From: Centrapalus pauciflorus
Taxonomy: Eukaryota; Streptophyta; Magnoliopsida; Asterales; Asteraceae
NCBI GenBank assembly: GCA_020465985.1
Contig: JAANYP010004454.1
Span: forward strand, 221,216-285,215
Direction: 5' to 3'
DNA: 64,000 nucleotides
Shown here: piece by piece, positions 1 to 11,310 of the stretch
How positions within the stretch are numbered: the first letter of the stretch is position 1
Layout: each line of letters begins with the position of its first letter
The notes under the pieces: model-generated
The model's database searches: none
Seen by the model: only the letters and a program-made list of their open reading frames with translations
What the model was told of the DNA's origin: nothing
Made by a program: the position numbers and the translations under genes

Positions 1-633
1 TATATTTGTACAACACAATCTCGCCCTTAGAGATGAAAGCAATTTTCAATTGAAGATCAAATCAGGAACTTAAATCCTTTTCTCTTTTCTTCTCTTTGGT
101 CTCTGAACATCTTTGTCTCTCTCTGATCTTCATATCTCTTCAACTCTGATCTTCTCTTTTCTTATGAGCAAACTCTCCCCCTTGAATCATGAATAGCTTT
201 TGATTCTCTCCCTTGATCAATCATAGACAACTTTATCATCTTTCAACTTTAAATCTTCTGCAGTTGTCTCAGTTGTCTTGAACAGTTGTTGCAATTGACT
301 TCAGTAGTTATTGCCAATGTCTTAAAAGTATTCAGTAGATGTCTCTGAAATTCAACTTTTCTCCCCCTCATGATGATCATAATAAATATGAACATCATGC
401 AGATTCTTTAGAGACGTTGATGCAGTGAATTTACAATAACAGAAATACGACAGCAATTACAATGCACAAATATTACAAGTTGTCTGTCTCCCCCTCAAAA
501 AGATATCCTCTCCTTCAAATATGTCCTCCCCCTATTCTGAACAAATTTATCACTCCCCTCTAATGGATACTCTCACCATACAGAAATAAAAAAGATTTTC
601 ACTTTGTGAAAAAAAAAATGAAACAAATTAATT
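1..633 (-). other. 3' untranslated region of a minus-strand Copia element, with repeated polypurine tracts
   Basis: No gene is visible. Read on the minus strand this follows the end of the accessory ORF at 634-1955. It carries GGGGGAG-type polypurine tracts near 173-183, 361-369, 487-496 and 525-533; two more lie near 1440 and 1471 inside the ORF region. Repeated polypurine tracts upstream of the 3' LTR are a known trait of Sirevirus-type Copia elements, so I infer the 3' LTR lies left of the window or in the first bases. The rest is T-rich and CT-rich sequence without recognisable signals. Confidence 0.5.
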
Positions 634-1955
634 TTATAAGTAATAAAGTTCAAAGTTCAGGTCCACATAAGATTTCTGTTTACAACATATGTAAACAATC
701 TCCAGTTCAGGGCCTTCAACACCAAGTCTTGTGATTTGAAGCCTCCACTGTTTATTTTTCTTTAATATGGGAACAGCTTCAATAATTGTTTCATTGGCAA
801 GTCTTCTGTCAGCTAACCTTTTCCTTTCCATGTTATCAAAGTAAAATTAAGCATTTGCGGATGAGGATACAGGCTTTGTCTTGGTCACTAAGTCCTTTGA
901 GCCTTGGTCTTTTTCACCTTCTTTGCCACTGACTGACTCATTAGCAGCTTCCGTCAGCTTCCTTTGAACATCCAAGGGAGACATTTTGATTTTTCTTGCC
1001 TCCTTGTCAGCAAAGGCTTGAGCAGATTTTATGGAGGCTGCCTCCTTCTACTTCCTTTTAAAGATCTCAGCCTGCTCTTGTTTCCACTGGTAATAAGTGT
1101 CCAGTGGAAGACCCATGTCTTTGGCTTGAGCTTTGTCAAATTTGAGTTGAACGGCCCTCTGAGCATTAGTGTCCACATAAGCTTTCCTTTTGCCTTTTGC
1201 TGCATTGGACAGGGCTAATTCAGTTTCCTCTTCTTCTTCCTCAGATGCTTGTCTTCTTTTGCTTGGCCTGTCCCCAGGAATCGATTCTTCTCCCTTAGAT
1301 GGTTCAGGGCTAGGAGATCTAGCCTGAGTAGGCTAAGCAGTTTTCTAAGAAAGTGTGGAAGTACCTACACCACCAGTTTGTAAATGACTTGCTGATTGGC
1401 TAATTGACGTTGATTTCTCCTTGAGGGTGATGAAGATTTCTCCCCCTAGACTTTGTCTTCGAGGCAGATTTCTCCCCCTTTGAAGGAGATGGCACAAAGC
1501 CTTCAACATCAGTTCTACCTAAAGCAACGGATCCAACAGGCTTGGCTGCAGCAGTTTTGGGAACAGGTTCAGAACCAACCAGACTGTGCACTAAGAAAGT
1601 CAAGTTGTCCTTCACCTCTGCTAACTGGGTAAGTCAGGATTCAAGAGAGGAGGAATGAGAGTTGGCAAAGGTTAAAAGTTGGGAAATGGAAGCCCTGTCA
1701 GCGTTAGTGAACACTAGACTTTGAAGTTGTGCAAGAGTTAGTTCAAGGGACTCGTGCATATCATCAAAGCTGCTGCCATAGAGTTTGACAGTGATACCAC
1801 TAAGGTATTTAAAGAGGCTAATGTGGTAGAGCATGTTTCAGCAATACCTGACAGTTGTTGGTAAACAGCTGTCAGGTGGTACAGTGAGATAAAATAGAGG
1901 AAAGTGAGGATGAAAGTTGTTGCAGCTGTGCAGTGAGTGTAAGCAGCTGAGAGGA
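634..1955 (-). pseudogene. 3' accessory ORF, C-terminal half (Copia element, minus strand)
   Basis: This is the second half of a post-pol accessory ORF. In order on the minus strand it shows a helical segment with FDDMHESLELTLAQLQSLV (about 1670-1775), a Ser/Lys-rich linker, a charged stretch with KRRQASEEEEEETE and KGKRKAY that looks like a nuclear localisation signal, a Glu/Lys-rich helix (QEQAEIFKRK, KEAASIKSAQAFADKEA) with one in-frame TAG, and a C-terminal block ending LNFELYYL with its stop near 634. The helical segment is clearly homologous to 56800-56870 in Copia A, so both belong to one family. There is no signal peptide or membrane segment. Function is unknown; an older label for such ORFs is env-like, which the sequence does not support. 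Confidence 0.6.
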
Positions 1956-3584
1956 ATAGTCAGTGAGCGTAAGTGTGATGACAAATACGAGCGTCAAATA
2001 AAGATTTGTGTTGTTGGTGAGTGGTGAAACCGGACGTGTTTAACCGAGTCCTAAATGATATGAGGGACTTAATATCTCCCATATATATGATAATATATGC
2101 ATAAGAGTTTTTACGTTTTAAATCACCCAACTTAACAAGTTCATAAATAAAACCCAGCTTTTTAAAGATTTTTCGGCCTACTTTGTGGCTATTTTTGACC
2201 AAGCTCCAAAATGATTTGGGCTTTGATATTCATAGTCATAAAACTACTATGTACAAAGAATTTTTCAAGGTAAGAATGACTATTTTTTGAGGTGTTTAGG
2301 TTAGGGAAAAGGCTCTTTTAAAACCCTATGTTGGCCATTTCTGAGATGTTAAACTTCTGGGTTCCCAAATAATATTTGGGGGTTCAAAGTCCATATTAAA
2401 TTATGAAAACCTCCAGATATTTAGTGAAGACATAGATCTAACTTTTGAAACAAGAATCAACTCATTTCGTTAAGTTTTGAATTAGTTATGATTTTTCAAA
2501 GTCGATGTAATATTTCTGCCGAAAATCCAGATTTCATAAACTTGAAACAACTTGTGATTCATGTTGTTTATTCAAAAACCACATGCATAAAAGGTTATGA
2601 AACACATTTATATAACTTGTTTTCATATTATTTATACTTACATTATGTGTTTATATATTTATAAACACATTTGAAGAAACAAACTTCAAAATAAAACTAG
2701 TGATTTATATAAACTTGAGTTTTTACGAAATTTGTTGTTGTTGGTGATTATATATATTATTCAAGACTTTTATAAACATAAATATAAGTAGTAATAAGCT
2801 AGTATTTACTTACTTTAATGTGTTAGAAGAATGAAAATGAGTAGAAGTTGAGTTCTTGAACTTTGTTGCACAAAAATTCTTTGAAACATGAAGAACAAAA
2901 GAAAGAACACAATTTTTGGTTGTGTGTGTGTGGCCTATGGCCGGTTTTTGGGAGAGGACGAGGAGAGGATTGGTGTGTTTTGAAGGTGTGAAAATGAATG
3001 AAATAGTTGGTCTTATTTATAGATGGAAAAACTAAATGGAATGATGAAAGGTTGGAGGTTGAGTGCACATTTTAGCAAAATGAATGGATTTAAAGTTGAT
3101 TGAGATTGTGCAAGGCCATTTCAATAAAATATTGAAGTCAAATGAGGGGTTTGTACCTCCTATGGTGGCTGGCCATAGGAGGGTAATAAAGTGAATTTTT
3201 TTTGTATAAAAGTATTTCAAAATGTATTTTTGTATTTCCCTTTTTTTTGTAAATTCATAAATACTTATAAATGCATTAGTTTAATGAATTGTTTTAGTCT
3301 TGCATAATTAATGTTACCTACGTTTGTTAATGCATTATTAGTGTCGCTAACCAAATTTTAATTATGTTGTTCCTTGAATTAATCCATCATATCGTAAATC
3401 GATCGGATTAATTAATTTGTCGTTTCATCGCACCGATGAAATTGTTTCTAAATGAGAAGATTTTCCTTATGAAACTTTTTAATCACTTTGATTAATTGTT
3501 AATCACCACTGCTTAGGTTATAACTTGCTAATAACTACTGATTAGATCATAGTTGCTAACCTGGTTTCGTGCCGGATGTTACAG
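1956..3584 (-). repeat. Gypsy A 3' LTR, 5'-complete and 3'-truncated
   Basis: On the minus strand the LTR begins TGTAACATCCGGC at 3584. It matches the other copy in 23904-24652, 15353-15730 and 9936-10532 once the nested elements are removed. Similarity stops near 1956, so the last 750 bp of the LTR are missing here. The sequence has no coding capacity; short predicted ORFs in it are chance. It lacks the long (TA)n run of the other copy. Confidence 0.85.
3014..3021 (-). promoter_or_regulatory. TATA box of Gypsy A LTR (3' copy)
   Basis: The minus strand reads CTATAAATAAGACC, a good plant TATA box about 560 bp into the LTR. The same motif is kept in the other LTR at 24072-24079. Confidence 0.6.
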
Positions 3585-3585
3585 T

Positions 3586-3597
3586 CTCCCCTGTTAA
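3586..3597 (-). other. Gypsy A polypurine tract
   Basis: The minus strand reads ACAGGGGAGACTG directly before the LTR start, the expected place for plus-strand DNA priming. Confidence 0.65.
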
Positions 3598-3615
3598 GGG
3601 AATTTCGTCCCGAAA

Positions 3616-4753
3616 TTAGCTTGTGTTCTCCACGGATTGAGCACTTGAGAATAACTGAGGGTATTTTTCGCGAAACTGATCTTCGCCTTCCCATGTAAAC
3701 TCAGGGCCGCGCTTAGAGTTCCATCTGACTTTAATTATCAGAATTCGGCTGTGCTTTAGTTTATTGACTTCTCGGTCCATTATTTCTACGGGTTGTTCAA
3801 TGAAGTGCAACTTTAGGTTGGACACGTGGAAGGACAAGCATTTCTTTAGGTTGGACTCATGGAAGGTATTATGTACATTACTTACCTCTGGGGGCAGATC
3901 GAGTCGGTAGGCTACCGGGCCAATTCTTTTGGAAATGTTGACTGACCCGATATATAACGAGGATTGAGCTTTCCTCGTTTCCCAAAACGGATTACGCCTA
4001 TCCAAGGTGAGACTTTCAGCATTACTTGGTCTCCCTCGTGGAATTCCAAATCCTTCCGTCTAACATCTGCATAGCTTTTCTGTCGATCCCGTGCGGTCTT
4101 TAATCGGTTCCGAATCTGTACTATCTTTTCGGTAGTCTCATGAATGATCTCTGGGCCGGTGATTTGGCTATCCCTTACTTCATCCCAACAAATCGGCGAT
4201 CGACACTTTCGGCCGTAAAGTGCCTCAAACGGAGCAGCTTTAATGCTCGAGTGATAGCTATTGTTGTAGGAGGACTCGACTAACGGTATGTGTCTGTCCC
4301 AACTCTTGCCAAAATCAATCACACATGCCCTTAACATATCCTCTAAAGTCTGAATGGTCCTTTCACTTTGACCGTTGGTTTGTAGATGGTAAGCTATACT
4401 CATATCTAAGTGTGTACCCAACACCTCTTGTAATGATTGCCAAAACCATGACGTGAATCAGCTGTCCGCCTATTCGATATGATCGATACCGGGACTCCAT
4501 GCCTTGAGACGACTTCTTTAAGATAGATTCGGGTTAACTTATCCATCTTATCAGTCTCCTTGACTTTCAAACAAGTTACGCATTTGCTGACATACGTAGC
4601 AATGTCAGGCTTCATATTTGGCCACCGGTACAATCCCTTCATGTCATGATACATATTATCTGATGCTGGGTGAATAGCATATCTTGTCTTATGCCCTTCA
4701 TCCATGACCAGCTTCCTCAACCCTCCGAACTTCGGTAGCCATATCCGGTTCAT
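3616..4753 (-). pseudogene. Gypsy A integrase and chromodomain-like tail, broken
   Basis: The zinc-binding part is visible (IHPASDNMYHDMKGLYRW followed by CVTC; H-H-C-C spacing), so this is the HHCC head of integrase. The catalytic core is damaged: sequence jumps from CLKVKE to TDKMDKLTRIYLKEVVSRHGVP, which removes the first catalytic Asp region, and the SDRD-like stretch is frameshifted near 4440-4480. The later HLQTNGQSERTIQTLEDML region with its Glu is present in 3912-4424. The C-terminal part (3616-4005) ends with a chromodomain-like block, VRWNSKRGPEFTWEGEDQF. It cannot encode a working integrase. Confidence 0.85.
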
Positions 4754-5349
4754 GAATTATCGGCATCCATCGTTCCCGATCTCAAATTTTTTATCCATGC
4801 CTCTCAAGGCTTCATCAAGCAGGTTTTCATCCTTGACTACTTCCCTCTGTGCCTCGAGGATATGAGAGTTCAAGTCATGACCAGGGCTCGAACTCTCAAG
4901 GGCTTAACTCGTTCCTTTCGGCTCAAGGCATCAGCTACAACGTTTGCCTTGCAAAGATGATAACGGATCTCGCAGTCATAATCACTGAGCAGCTCAACCC
5001 AGTGTCATTGTCTCATGTTTAACTCCTTCTAATTTAGAATATGTTGAAGGCTTTTGTGGTCCGTAAACACCGTGCACTTAGTACCATAGAGGTAGTGCCT
5101 GCATATATTGAGAGCAAATATCACTGCTCCGAGCTCTAGGTCATGGGTCGTATAGTTCACCTCGTGGACTTTGAGTTGCCCCGATGCATAAGAGATGACT
5201 TTATCTTTTTGCATTAACACATAACCTAACTCGTTGTGTGAGGCATCGCAGTAGACCATGAATATTTCTGTTCCTTCCGGTAAGGACAGAATAGGTGCAC
5301 TACACAACCTCTGCTTCAACAGTTGGAATGTCGTCTCTTTGATCTTCAC
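4754..5349 (-). pseudogene. Gypsy A RNase H domain and connection, broken
   Basis: RNase H motifs are visible in 5029-5349: MVYCDASHNELGYVLMQ, THDLELGAVIFAL and FTDHKSLQHIL, which carry the expected acidic residues. A stop then interrupts the frame near 5029; the continuation to about 4754 still shows DYDCEIRYH and ADALSRKE in other frames. The protein would remove the RNA strand of the RNA/DNA hybrid during reverse transcription. Confidence 0.8.
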
Positions 5350-6570
5350 TCAAAATATATTTCACATCCTTACGAGTCAATTCCGTTAATAAATCGCCTA
5401 AAATAACCGGCAAGACCTAAGAACTGACAGATTTCCATGGAAGTTCTAGGGGTTGCCCAGTTCTTAATGGCCTCGATTTTTTATGGATCCACTTGTATTC
5501 CCTGGCTATTGAGTACGTGCCCAAGGAATTTTACTTCTCGCAGTCAAAAATCACATTTAGAAAATTTGGCATATAGCTTCTATCTCTAGAAGCTCCAGAA
5601 TTAATTTCAGATGCTACTCGTGCTCGTCTTTGCTTCGAGAGTAGATGAGAATATTGTCTATGAACACAATTACGAACTTGTCCAAATATGGTTTGCACAC
5701 CCGATTCATAAGGTCCATAAATTCAGCTAGTGTGTTGGTCAAACCGAATGGCATTACCTGAAACTCGTAATGTCCATAACGAGTTCTGAAAGCTGTTTTT
5801 GGAATATCCTCCACTCGCACTTTAACTTGATGATATCCAAACCGCAGATCAATCTTAGGGGGGCGTTTGGTTTGCGGATATCCTGGGACTCACTGGGATT
5901 TGCATTTAAAATCCGATGTTTGGTTCGCAGATTTGAGTAAGGATTTAAAATCCTAGGATTTCTTACATCCCTTCCTTATTTGTTATTTAAAAACCCAGCC
6001 TCCCCCATAGGATTTTAATCCCAGTTACCTTGCATTTTTCAAATTAGCAATTTTTTCCTAAAGGATAATGCGGATTATTTGACAAAATCCTAAGAAATGC
6101 AAATGCTGCATTATGCAAATCCTTTGACAAAATGCAAATCCCAGAAAAAAAATTCTGCAAACCAACCGCCCCCTTAGAGTAGTAACTGGATCCTTGCAGC
6201 TGATCGAACATGTCGTCGATTCTTGGGAGAGGGTATCGGTTTTTTATTGTTAAATTGTTTAGCTCGCAATAATCGATGCACATCCTAAAGGATCTGTCCT
6301 TCTTCTTTACAAATAAGACCGGAGCTCCCCAAGGTGAGGAACTCGGTAGGATGAATCCTTATCCATCAGCTCTTGTAGCTGATTGGATAGCTCTTGCATC
6401 TCAGATGGTGCCAATCGGTAGGGTGCTCGTGTGACAGGTGCAGCTCCATGCACCAAATCAATCTGAAATTCTACTTGCCTAGCTGGTGGAAGCCAAGGCA
6501 AGTCCTCAGGGAAGTATTCACGAACTACCGGGATTTCTTCGAGTCGCTTCTCCTTCGACTCCTTTTCCAC
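5350..6570 (-). pseudogene. Gypsy A reverse transcriptase, split by a MITE
   Basis: The N-terminal linker (EEIPVVREYFPEDLPWLPPARQ, QIDLVHGAAPVTRAPYRLAP) is at 6307-6570. The fingers and palm (MCIDYCELNNLTIKNRYPLP, PRIDDMFDQLQGSSYYSK) run to 6177, where a 316-bp MITE interrupts the conserved SKIDLR motif. RT resumes left of 5857 with KTAFRTRYGHYEFQVMPFGL. The catalytic motif reads VIVFIDNILIYS, so the second Asp of the usual pair is Asn, a G-to-A change on the coding strand. The thumb and connection region left of 5614 is frameshifted. Inactive. Confidence 0.85.
5858..6173. mobile_element. MITE, PIF/Harbinger (Tourist)-like, 316 bp
   Basis: Terminal inverted repeats: left GGGGGGCGTTTGGTTTGC, right GCAAACCAACCGCCCCC (one mismatch). 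The insertion is flanked by a 3-bp duplication TTA (5855-5857 and 6174-6176), typical of PIF/Harbinger. Removing the insert and one TTA rejoins the RT reading frame at the lysine codon of SKIDL. No ORF lies inside. Subterminal sequence is rich in CCTAGGAT and CAAATCC palindromes. Confidence 0.85.
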
Positions 6571-6653
6571 TAGTTGAACTAATACTGCTTGACAACCTCT
6601 TCAAAGGCACTTCAGCGTTCTTAAACCGGTGATGACGTTCAACTGGCGATTCT

Positions 6654-7187
6654 TTATTTCTCCTTGGCAATAACTACGTCAAAACTTTCGAGTTCAATAG
6701 TCATCAAGTCTATCTTAAAGGGATGATCTGCTAATTTTAGTGTGCACATCTTAATTATACTATTTTCTTCAATCAGTTTTCCGTCGGCTAGCTCTATAGC
6801 ATAAGTACTCTCTAAAGGGGAAAGATTGACATTTAATTGTTCACTAAACTTAGCAGATATAAAAATCCTATCAGCCCCAGTATCAAACAGCACATAAGCA
6901 TACATATCATTAAGAAGGAATGTACCCGTTACTACGTTGTGATCTTGACGAGCATCACCGGTTCCCAACACAAAGGCTCTCCCTTGAGCTCCACCACCGT
7001 TCCTTAACTTTGGGCAGTCCTTCTTAGAATGCTCAGCTATCCCACAATCGAAGCAGCACCTTTGCGTGCCACTGTTGTCTTCGTTGGCGTTATATTTACA
7101 ATCTTGGATCAGATGACCAAGTTTCTTACATTTCCCGCAAGGGGTTGGACAGGGACTTACGTGGTGATAGGTGCATCGGTTGCACAA
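6654..7187 (-). pseudogene. Gypsy A zinc knuckles and aspartic protease
   Basis: One 177-codon frame. Two CCHC knuckles are visible, CGKCKKLGHLIQDC and CFDCGIAEHSKKDC, which bind RNA in the nucleocapsid part of Gag. They are followed by a retropepsin-like domain with an intact catalytic motif LFDTGADRIFIS and a later VVI motif. This is the best-preserved coding piece of Gypsy A. The frame ends at 6654 close to the RT linker, consistent with a gag-pol polyprotein broken by frameshifts. Confidence 0.85.
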
Positions 7188-8010
7188 TGGTTTGTTGCCG
7201 GTATAGCCGTTCCTTGGCTTAGTCCCGGCAATGAATGCTTTGATGGTTTCGGGCTTCTTGGATTGTGAGCCTGAACTTTTCCCTGATTTGTCTTCCCATT
7301 TTTTTTGTTCTCCCCTGCCTTGGCCTCCATTCTCCTGGCCACTTGATCCACTAAATTATTTGCCATCCGAATGGCGCTGTGAATTGCTTTGGGGTTTGAG
7401 GCATTTCCTTGAATTTAAGGAGTGAGTCCCCAAATGTGGCGCTCAATACGTTTGTACTCGGGAGTGACCATTTGCGCGTATAGTAGACTCAACTCGTGGA
7501 AACGGTTGGTGTACCTAGTGACATCTGTTCCCTTCATAGCAAGATTCTAGAACTCAGACTCCATCTTTTGCAGTTCATTTCTTGGCCAATACTCATCCAT
7601 CATCATTTGCTTCAACTTAGTCCAGGTGAGTTGGTAAGTCGTGTCGATCCCAACCGATTGGACATACAAGTTCCACCAAGTCAGTGTGCTATCCTGTAGA
7701 GTGTGACTAGCAGACTTGACCTTTTCATCTTCGATACAGCAACTAACGCAGAACACAGACTCAAGTTTCTCGAACCAGTGAACCAGTCCAACAGCGCCTT
7801 CCGTCCCGTTAAAGTATCGAGGCTTACAGCTTAGAAATCCCTTAATACCACACCCTTTCTGAGTTGAGTCAGACCCTCCCGTAGTGCGACTTGCTCCTCC
7901 ATCGCTATTGGCGGTGCTATTGCGGTTGGTTTCATAAGTGGGTATAGCTGCTGCCACTCATTGTGCGACCAGTTGCTCGATCTCGGCAGTGTTCATGGAT
8001 CTTTTCAGCG
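7157..8010 (-). pseudogene. Gypsy A gag (capsid region), broken
   Basis: The coding strand starts near 7995-8010 (N-terminal piece NTAEIEQLVAQ) and shows the capsid region GFLSCKPRYFNGTEGAVGLV, WFEKLESVFCVSCCIEDEK, LTWWNLYV and MMMDEYWPRNELQKME. Stops fall at about 7547 and 7400 and an early one near 7958. The last part (7157-7366) is a Lys/Pro-rich linker toward the zinc knuckles. This is a Ty3/Gypsy Gag of the retrotransposon-gag family. Confidence 0.8.
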
Positions 8011-8195
8011 ACATTATCTTAAAGTTCAAAGAAAAGAGCATAGTGTGAGAAGTTGAGTCTTGAAGGTTCGAATTTTTTTAAAACATACAGTTTTATAACA
8101 CTAAACACCGATTCACAGTTATACTTAATTTTTCATTAATAAAGGGCTTGATACATAATTTCTTACATAGGGGTCGGGTTGTTACCTGAAAAATT

Positions 8196-9056
8196 TCAAG
8201 TCCTATTCTTAGTTAAACACATACATTCATAGTTATTACAATTACAATGATAAAATAGCACTAAGTGTGGGAGTGATCGGGGGTCTCTCCCTGCTTCAGG
8301 GCGTTCAGTCGTTGTGTCAGCGCCTCGTTGCGTGCCTCGCAGTCGGCCATTCTCTGACGAAGTTCCTCTAGTCCGTCTTGTTGTATGGATAGAGCGTGCT
8401 GGTATTCTGCATCTCTTCACGCTCGATCCTCGAAGTGATCTCCCCGATGTCCTGGTTGAGTAGCCGGATCTTGAGATCGTGCCGGGTGGCTCTTGCCACC
8501 AGTAGGGGCACTGTCTGGTCTACGGGCTCCTGGGTGAGTGGTGGGGTCGGTGCGTAGGATGGTCCTCCGACCTCGAACTGGGAGGGGATTCTCTCCTCTC
8601 GCCTCCATTCTTGGATGGCATTGGGCATCCAATCCCAGTGGCGAGCATCTACCCATCGTCGTTGTGGCGGGCTTGGCTGAGGGACAGGAACTGGGATAGA
8701 CTCCCGTTTGTGGCATTATTACCCTTTTCCTTGGCGTGAACAACATGAGTGGGCCGTTGGGGTGTGGACGATATGGTTTATGGGATGGGACTTCGGGGTG
8801 GTATGGGATGTAGGAGGAGGCCACCGGCTATGGTGGGTCCTCTCCAGATGGTTCTCCCCATCCGCTGGATTTCCTACTCGAATTCCTCCACTGGTTCTTC
8901 TGCTTTGGAGGGATCTTCTTCCTCCGATGGGTCTTCCTCCTCAATTGGGTCCTCTTTGGTGAATACTTTCATGTTCAATCGGCTTGTGGGGGTGTACTCC
9001 TCTTCTGAGTCAGACATGATAATAATTGTGTGGCTTGACTTGTTTTCTGTCAACAT
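8196..9056 (-). pseudogene. Gypsy A pre-gag ORF, frameshifted
   Basis: An extra ORF between PBS and gag. The start lies near 9018 (MSDSEEEYTPTSRLN) and is followed by an acidic Glu/Asp-Pro repeat (PIEEEDPSEEEDPSKAEEP). Later frames contain RIPSQFEVGGPSYAP (8368-8628) and a charged, possibly coiled-coil tail (DLKIRLLNQDIGEITSRIER). It is broken by at least two stops and frameshifts. Similar acidic upstream ORFs occur in some plant Tekay-type elements, from my recollection. Function unknown. The Ser-rich plus-strand frame here is only its antisense. Confidence 0.5.
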
Positions 9057-9164
9057 GGCCCATTTTTAATGTTTAGTTATCTTCGAAATGTTTTTCTAAA
9101 ATCAGTAAAACGTAAGTGTAGCTATAGTCTAGGGTACTAATGCAACCTAGTTAACTATAACGAT

Positions 9165-9177
9165 GACTCTAATACCA
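9165..9177 (-). other. Gypsy A primer-binding site, decayed
   Basis: The minus strand reads TGGTATTAGAGTC, matching the initiator-tRNA-Met-type TGGTATCAGAGC site with two C-to-T changes. It lies 3 nt inside the LTR end at 9181. Confidence 0.65.
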
Positions 9178-9180
9178 ATC

Positions 9181-10033
9181 TGTCACACCCCGTTACCCCG
9201 GTTGGCAGCTAGGCGTGATGTCGCTGAAGCATAGTCATAATCAAGTGAACGACTACTATATGGACGTTTTAAAAAATACCTTAATATAACTTCAAAATAT
9301 GAAATTGTTCTACATAGCCCGAATAACATGAAGAGTAGTTCGCAAGTTACAGAGATTTAAATACATAATTAAATTAATAAAAATGATGCAAATAAATCAC
9401 CGAATTTTGAAAATGATGCGACTCCAAAATGAACGGAACCCTTGGAACGCTTCCGATGCAGTGCACGTGCCTTAATTACCTGAAAATACACGCTAAAATA
9501 CGTCAACAAAATTGTTAGTGAGTTCATAGGTCTACATGAAAATATGACTTGTATGGACATCAATAGTTGAGTTTGAATGTATAAGCATAAATTCCATGTT
9601 AAGTGTTACATAAAAACCATCATGCAACCGAAACTTAATTATGAGTTTGTCATGTGCAGTATTCCCCGCTGTAATACCGTAATGTTAAATATATATGCAC
9701 CCCATAGCAGTTGGAGCGACCAACCTAGGTGGGGGACATTAATCCCGATAGATCTATCCATAATGTATTCGCGGTTACATAAAATGTAACTAACGGTCCA
9801 TCTTCTGAGGGCTGATGGGACCACATGTATAATACATAAAAGAAATGAAGCAGATTCTGTGTCTATATGAAAATGAAGCATGCATTTTTACTCCAAAACG
9901 TAACGTTAAACATAGGGGCTATGAAGACTCACCGTAAGTGTGATGGCAAATATGAGCGTAAAATGAAGCTTTGCGTTGTTGATGAGTGGTGAAACCGGAC
10001 GGGAGTCCTAAATCATATGAGAGACTTAATATC

Positions 10034-10124
<91 letters not shown>

Positions 10125-10532
10125 AATATGCATGCATAAGGGTTTTTATGTTTTAAATCACCCAACTTAGCAAGTTCATAAATAAAACTCACTTAAAAAC
10201 GTCAAGTTTATATATAATTTTCCAGCTTTTTAAAGGTTTTTCGGCCTACTTTGTGGCTGTTTTTGACCAAGCTTCAAAACGATTTGGGCTTAGATATTCA
10301 TAGTCATTAAACTACTATGTACAAATAATTTTTCAAGTTAAGAACGGCCATTTTTCCAGGTGTTTAGGTTAGGGAAAAGGCTCGTTAAAAACCCTATGTT
10401 GACCATTTTTAAGATGTTATACTTCCGGGTTCCCAAATAATTTTGGGGGTTCAAAAGTCAATATTAAATTATGAAAACCTCCAGATATTTAGTTAAGACA
10501 TAGATCTAACTTTTGAAACAGGAATCAACTCA
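9181..10532 (-). repeat. Gypsy A 5' LTR, segment 1 (left end to CACTA insertion)
   Basis: In plus sense the LTR starts TGTCACACCCCGTTACC. Positions 9936-10532 match 1956-2475. The part 9181-9935 has no counterpart in the truncated 3' LTR of this element. It ends at the TCA target duplication (10530-10532) of the CACTA element. Confidence 0.8.
10038..10122. repeat. (TA)n microsatellite, about 85 bp
   Basis: Uninterrupted alternating TA within the Gypsy A LTR, absent from the other LTR copy near 2085, so it expanded after insertion. The alternating Tyr-Ile frame it produces is not a gene. Confidence 0.95.
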
Positions 10533-10549
10533 CACTACTACAAATTGAA

Positions 10550-10905
10550 GCTAATGCAACACTTTTGATGCAACACATTTAAAAATTGTTGTTTTTTTAT
10601 TTAAGTTCGCTCTAAATCAACACATTGACAATAATTGTTGCATATAATGATTTAATGTAACACTTTTTTTAAGTGTTATCATTTTTACTAAAAAAATGCA
10701 ACAATTTTCTAAATTGTTGAAATTTTTACTAAAAATTGCAACATTTGTTTAAAGTGTTGCATATTTCAATAAAAAATGCAACACATTTTTAGAGTGTTGC
10801 ATTTATAATGAAAAAAATGCAACACGTTTTTAAAAACATATAACACTTTTTTAATTGTTGCATTTATAATGAGAAAAATATGACATGCTTTTAAGTGTTG
10901 ACTAT
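10550..10905. repeat. CACTA left subterminal repeat array
   Basis: Many copies of TGCAACACTTTT and its reverse AAAAGTGTTGCAT in both orientations at 20-50 bp spacing, several as inverted pairs around short AT spacers. In CACTA elements such arrays bind the TNPA-like protein. That this array does so is inference. Confidence 0.8.
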
Positions 10906-10934
10906 ACTATTATTTCTTGTTTTGTAATTCTGAT

Positions 10935-11100
10935 TTTTTAAACTGCTTTTTTGGGCTCTCCTTTTGGAGAGGACAAAATTTTAATTTCCCGCCGAAAGTG
11001 AAAAAAAAATTACCTTGAGGACACGTCCACCATAAACTTTCACAAATTTTAATTTCCGCCGAAAGTGGAAAAAAAAATTTTGGGGTCTCCTTTTGGAGAG
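10935..11100. repeat. Imperfect direct repeat pair inside CACTA
   Basis: Two copies of a unit with TCTCCTTTTGGAGAGGA (itself a palindrome) and CGCCGAAAGTG lie at about 10957-11002 and 11048-11100, separated by CGTCCACC-type sequence. No coding meaning seen. Confidence 0.5.
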
Positions 11101-11310
11101 GAAACGTCCAAGCTGTAGGTGTGATTAACAAAAAACCCATTAAACCCCCAAAACCCAAACATTTTCCTGTCATTTACCTTGAACCTTTCCCTCCTGTTGG
11201 CCCCTTCCATCACGTTGCTCCTTCGTCGGCCCCTCTTTCACGCTGCCGCAGTCGCCGCCATCTTGCTCCTTCACGCCGCCGGTACCCCTGCTCCTCTTCT
11301 GTCGCTGCCG

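Noticed and set aside
8708..9069. Ser-rich and Trp-rich plus-strand ORFs
   Set aside because: Antisense of the acidic pre-gag ORF (Glu codons read backwards give Ser-rich sequence).
10038..10137. Minus-strand ORF of alternating Tyr-Ile
   Set aside because: It is the translation of a (TA)n microsatellite. The same applies at 14202-14268.
11179..11310. GC-rich Leu/Ala ORF as the signal-anchor exon of the captured GH32 gene
   Set aside because: The Leu/Pro/Ala-rich stretch does not resemble GH32 N-termini and would abut a C-terminal exon directly. More likely another captured or local sequence.
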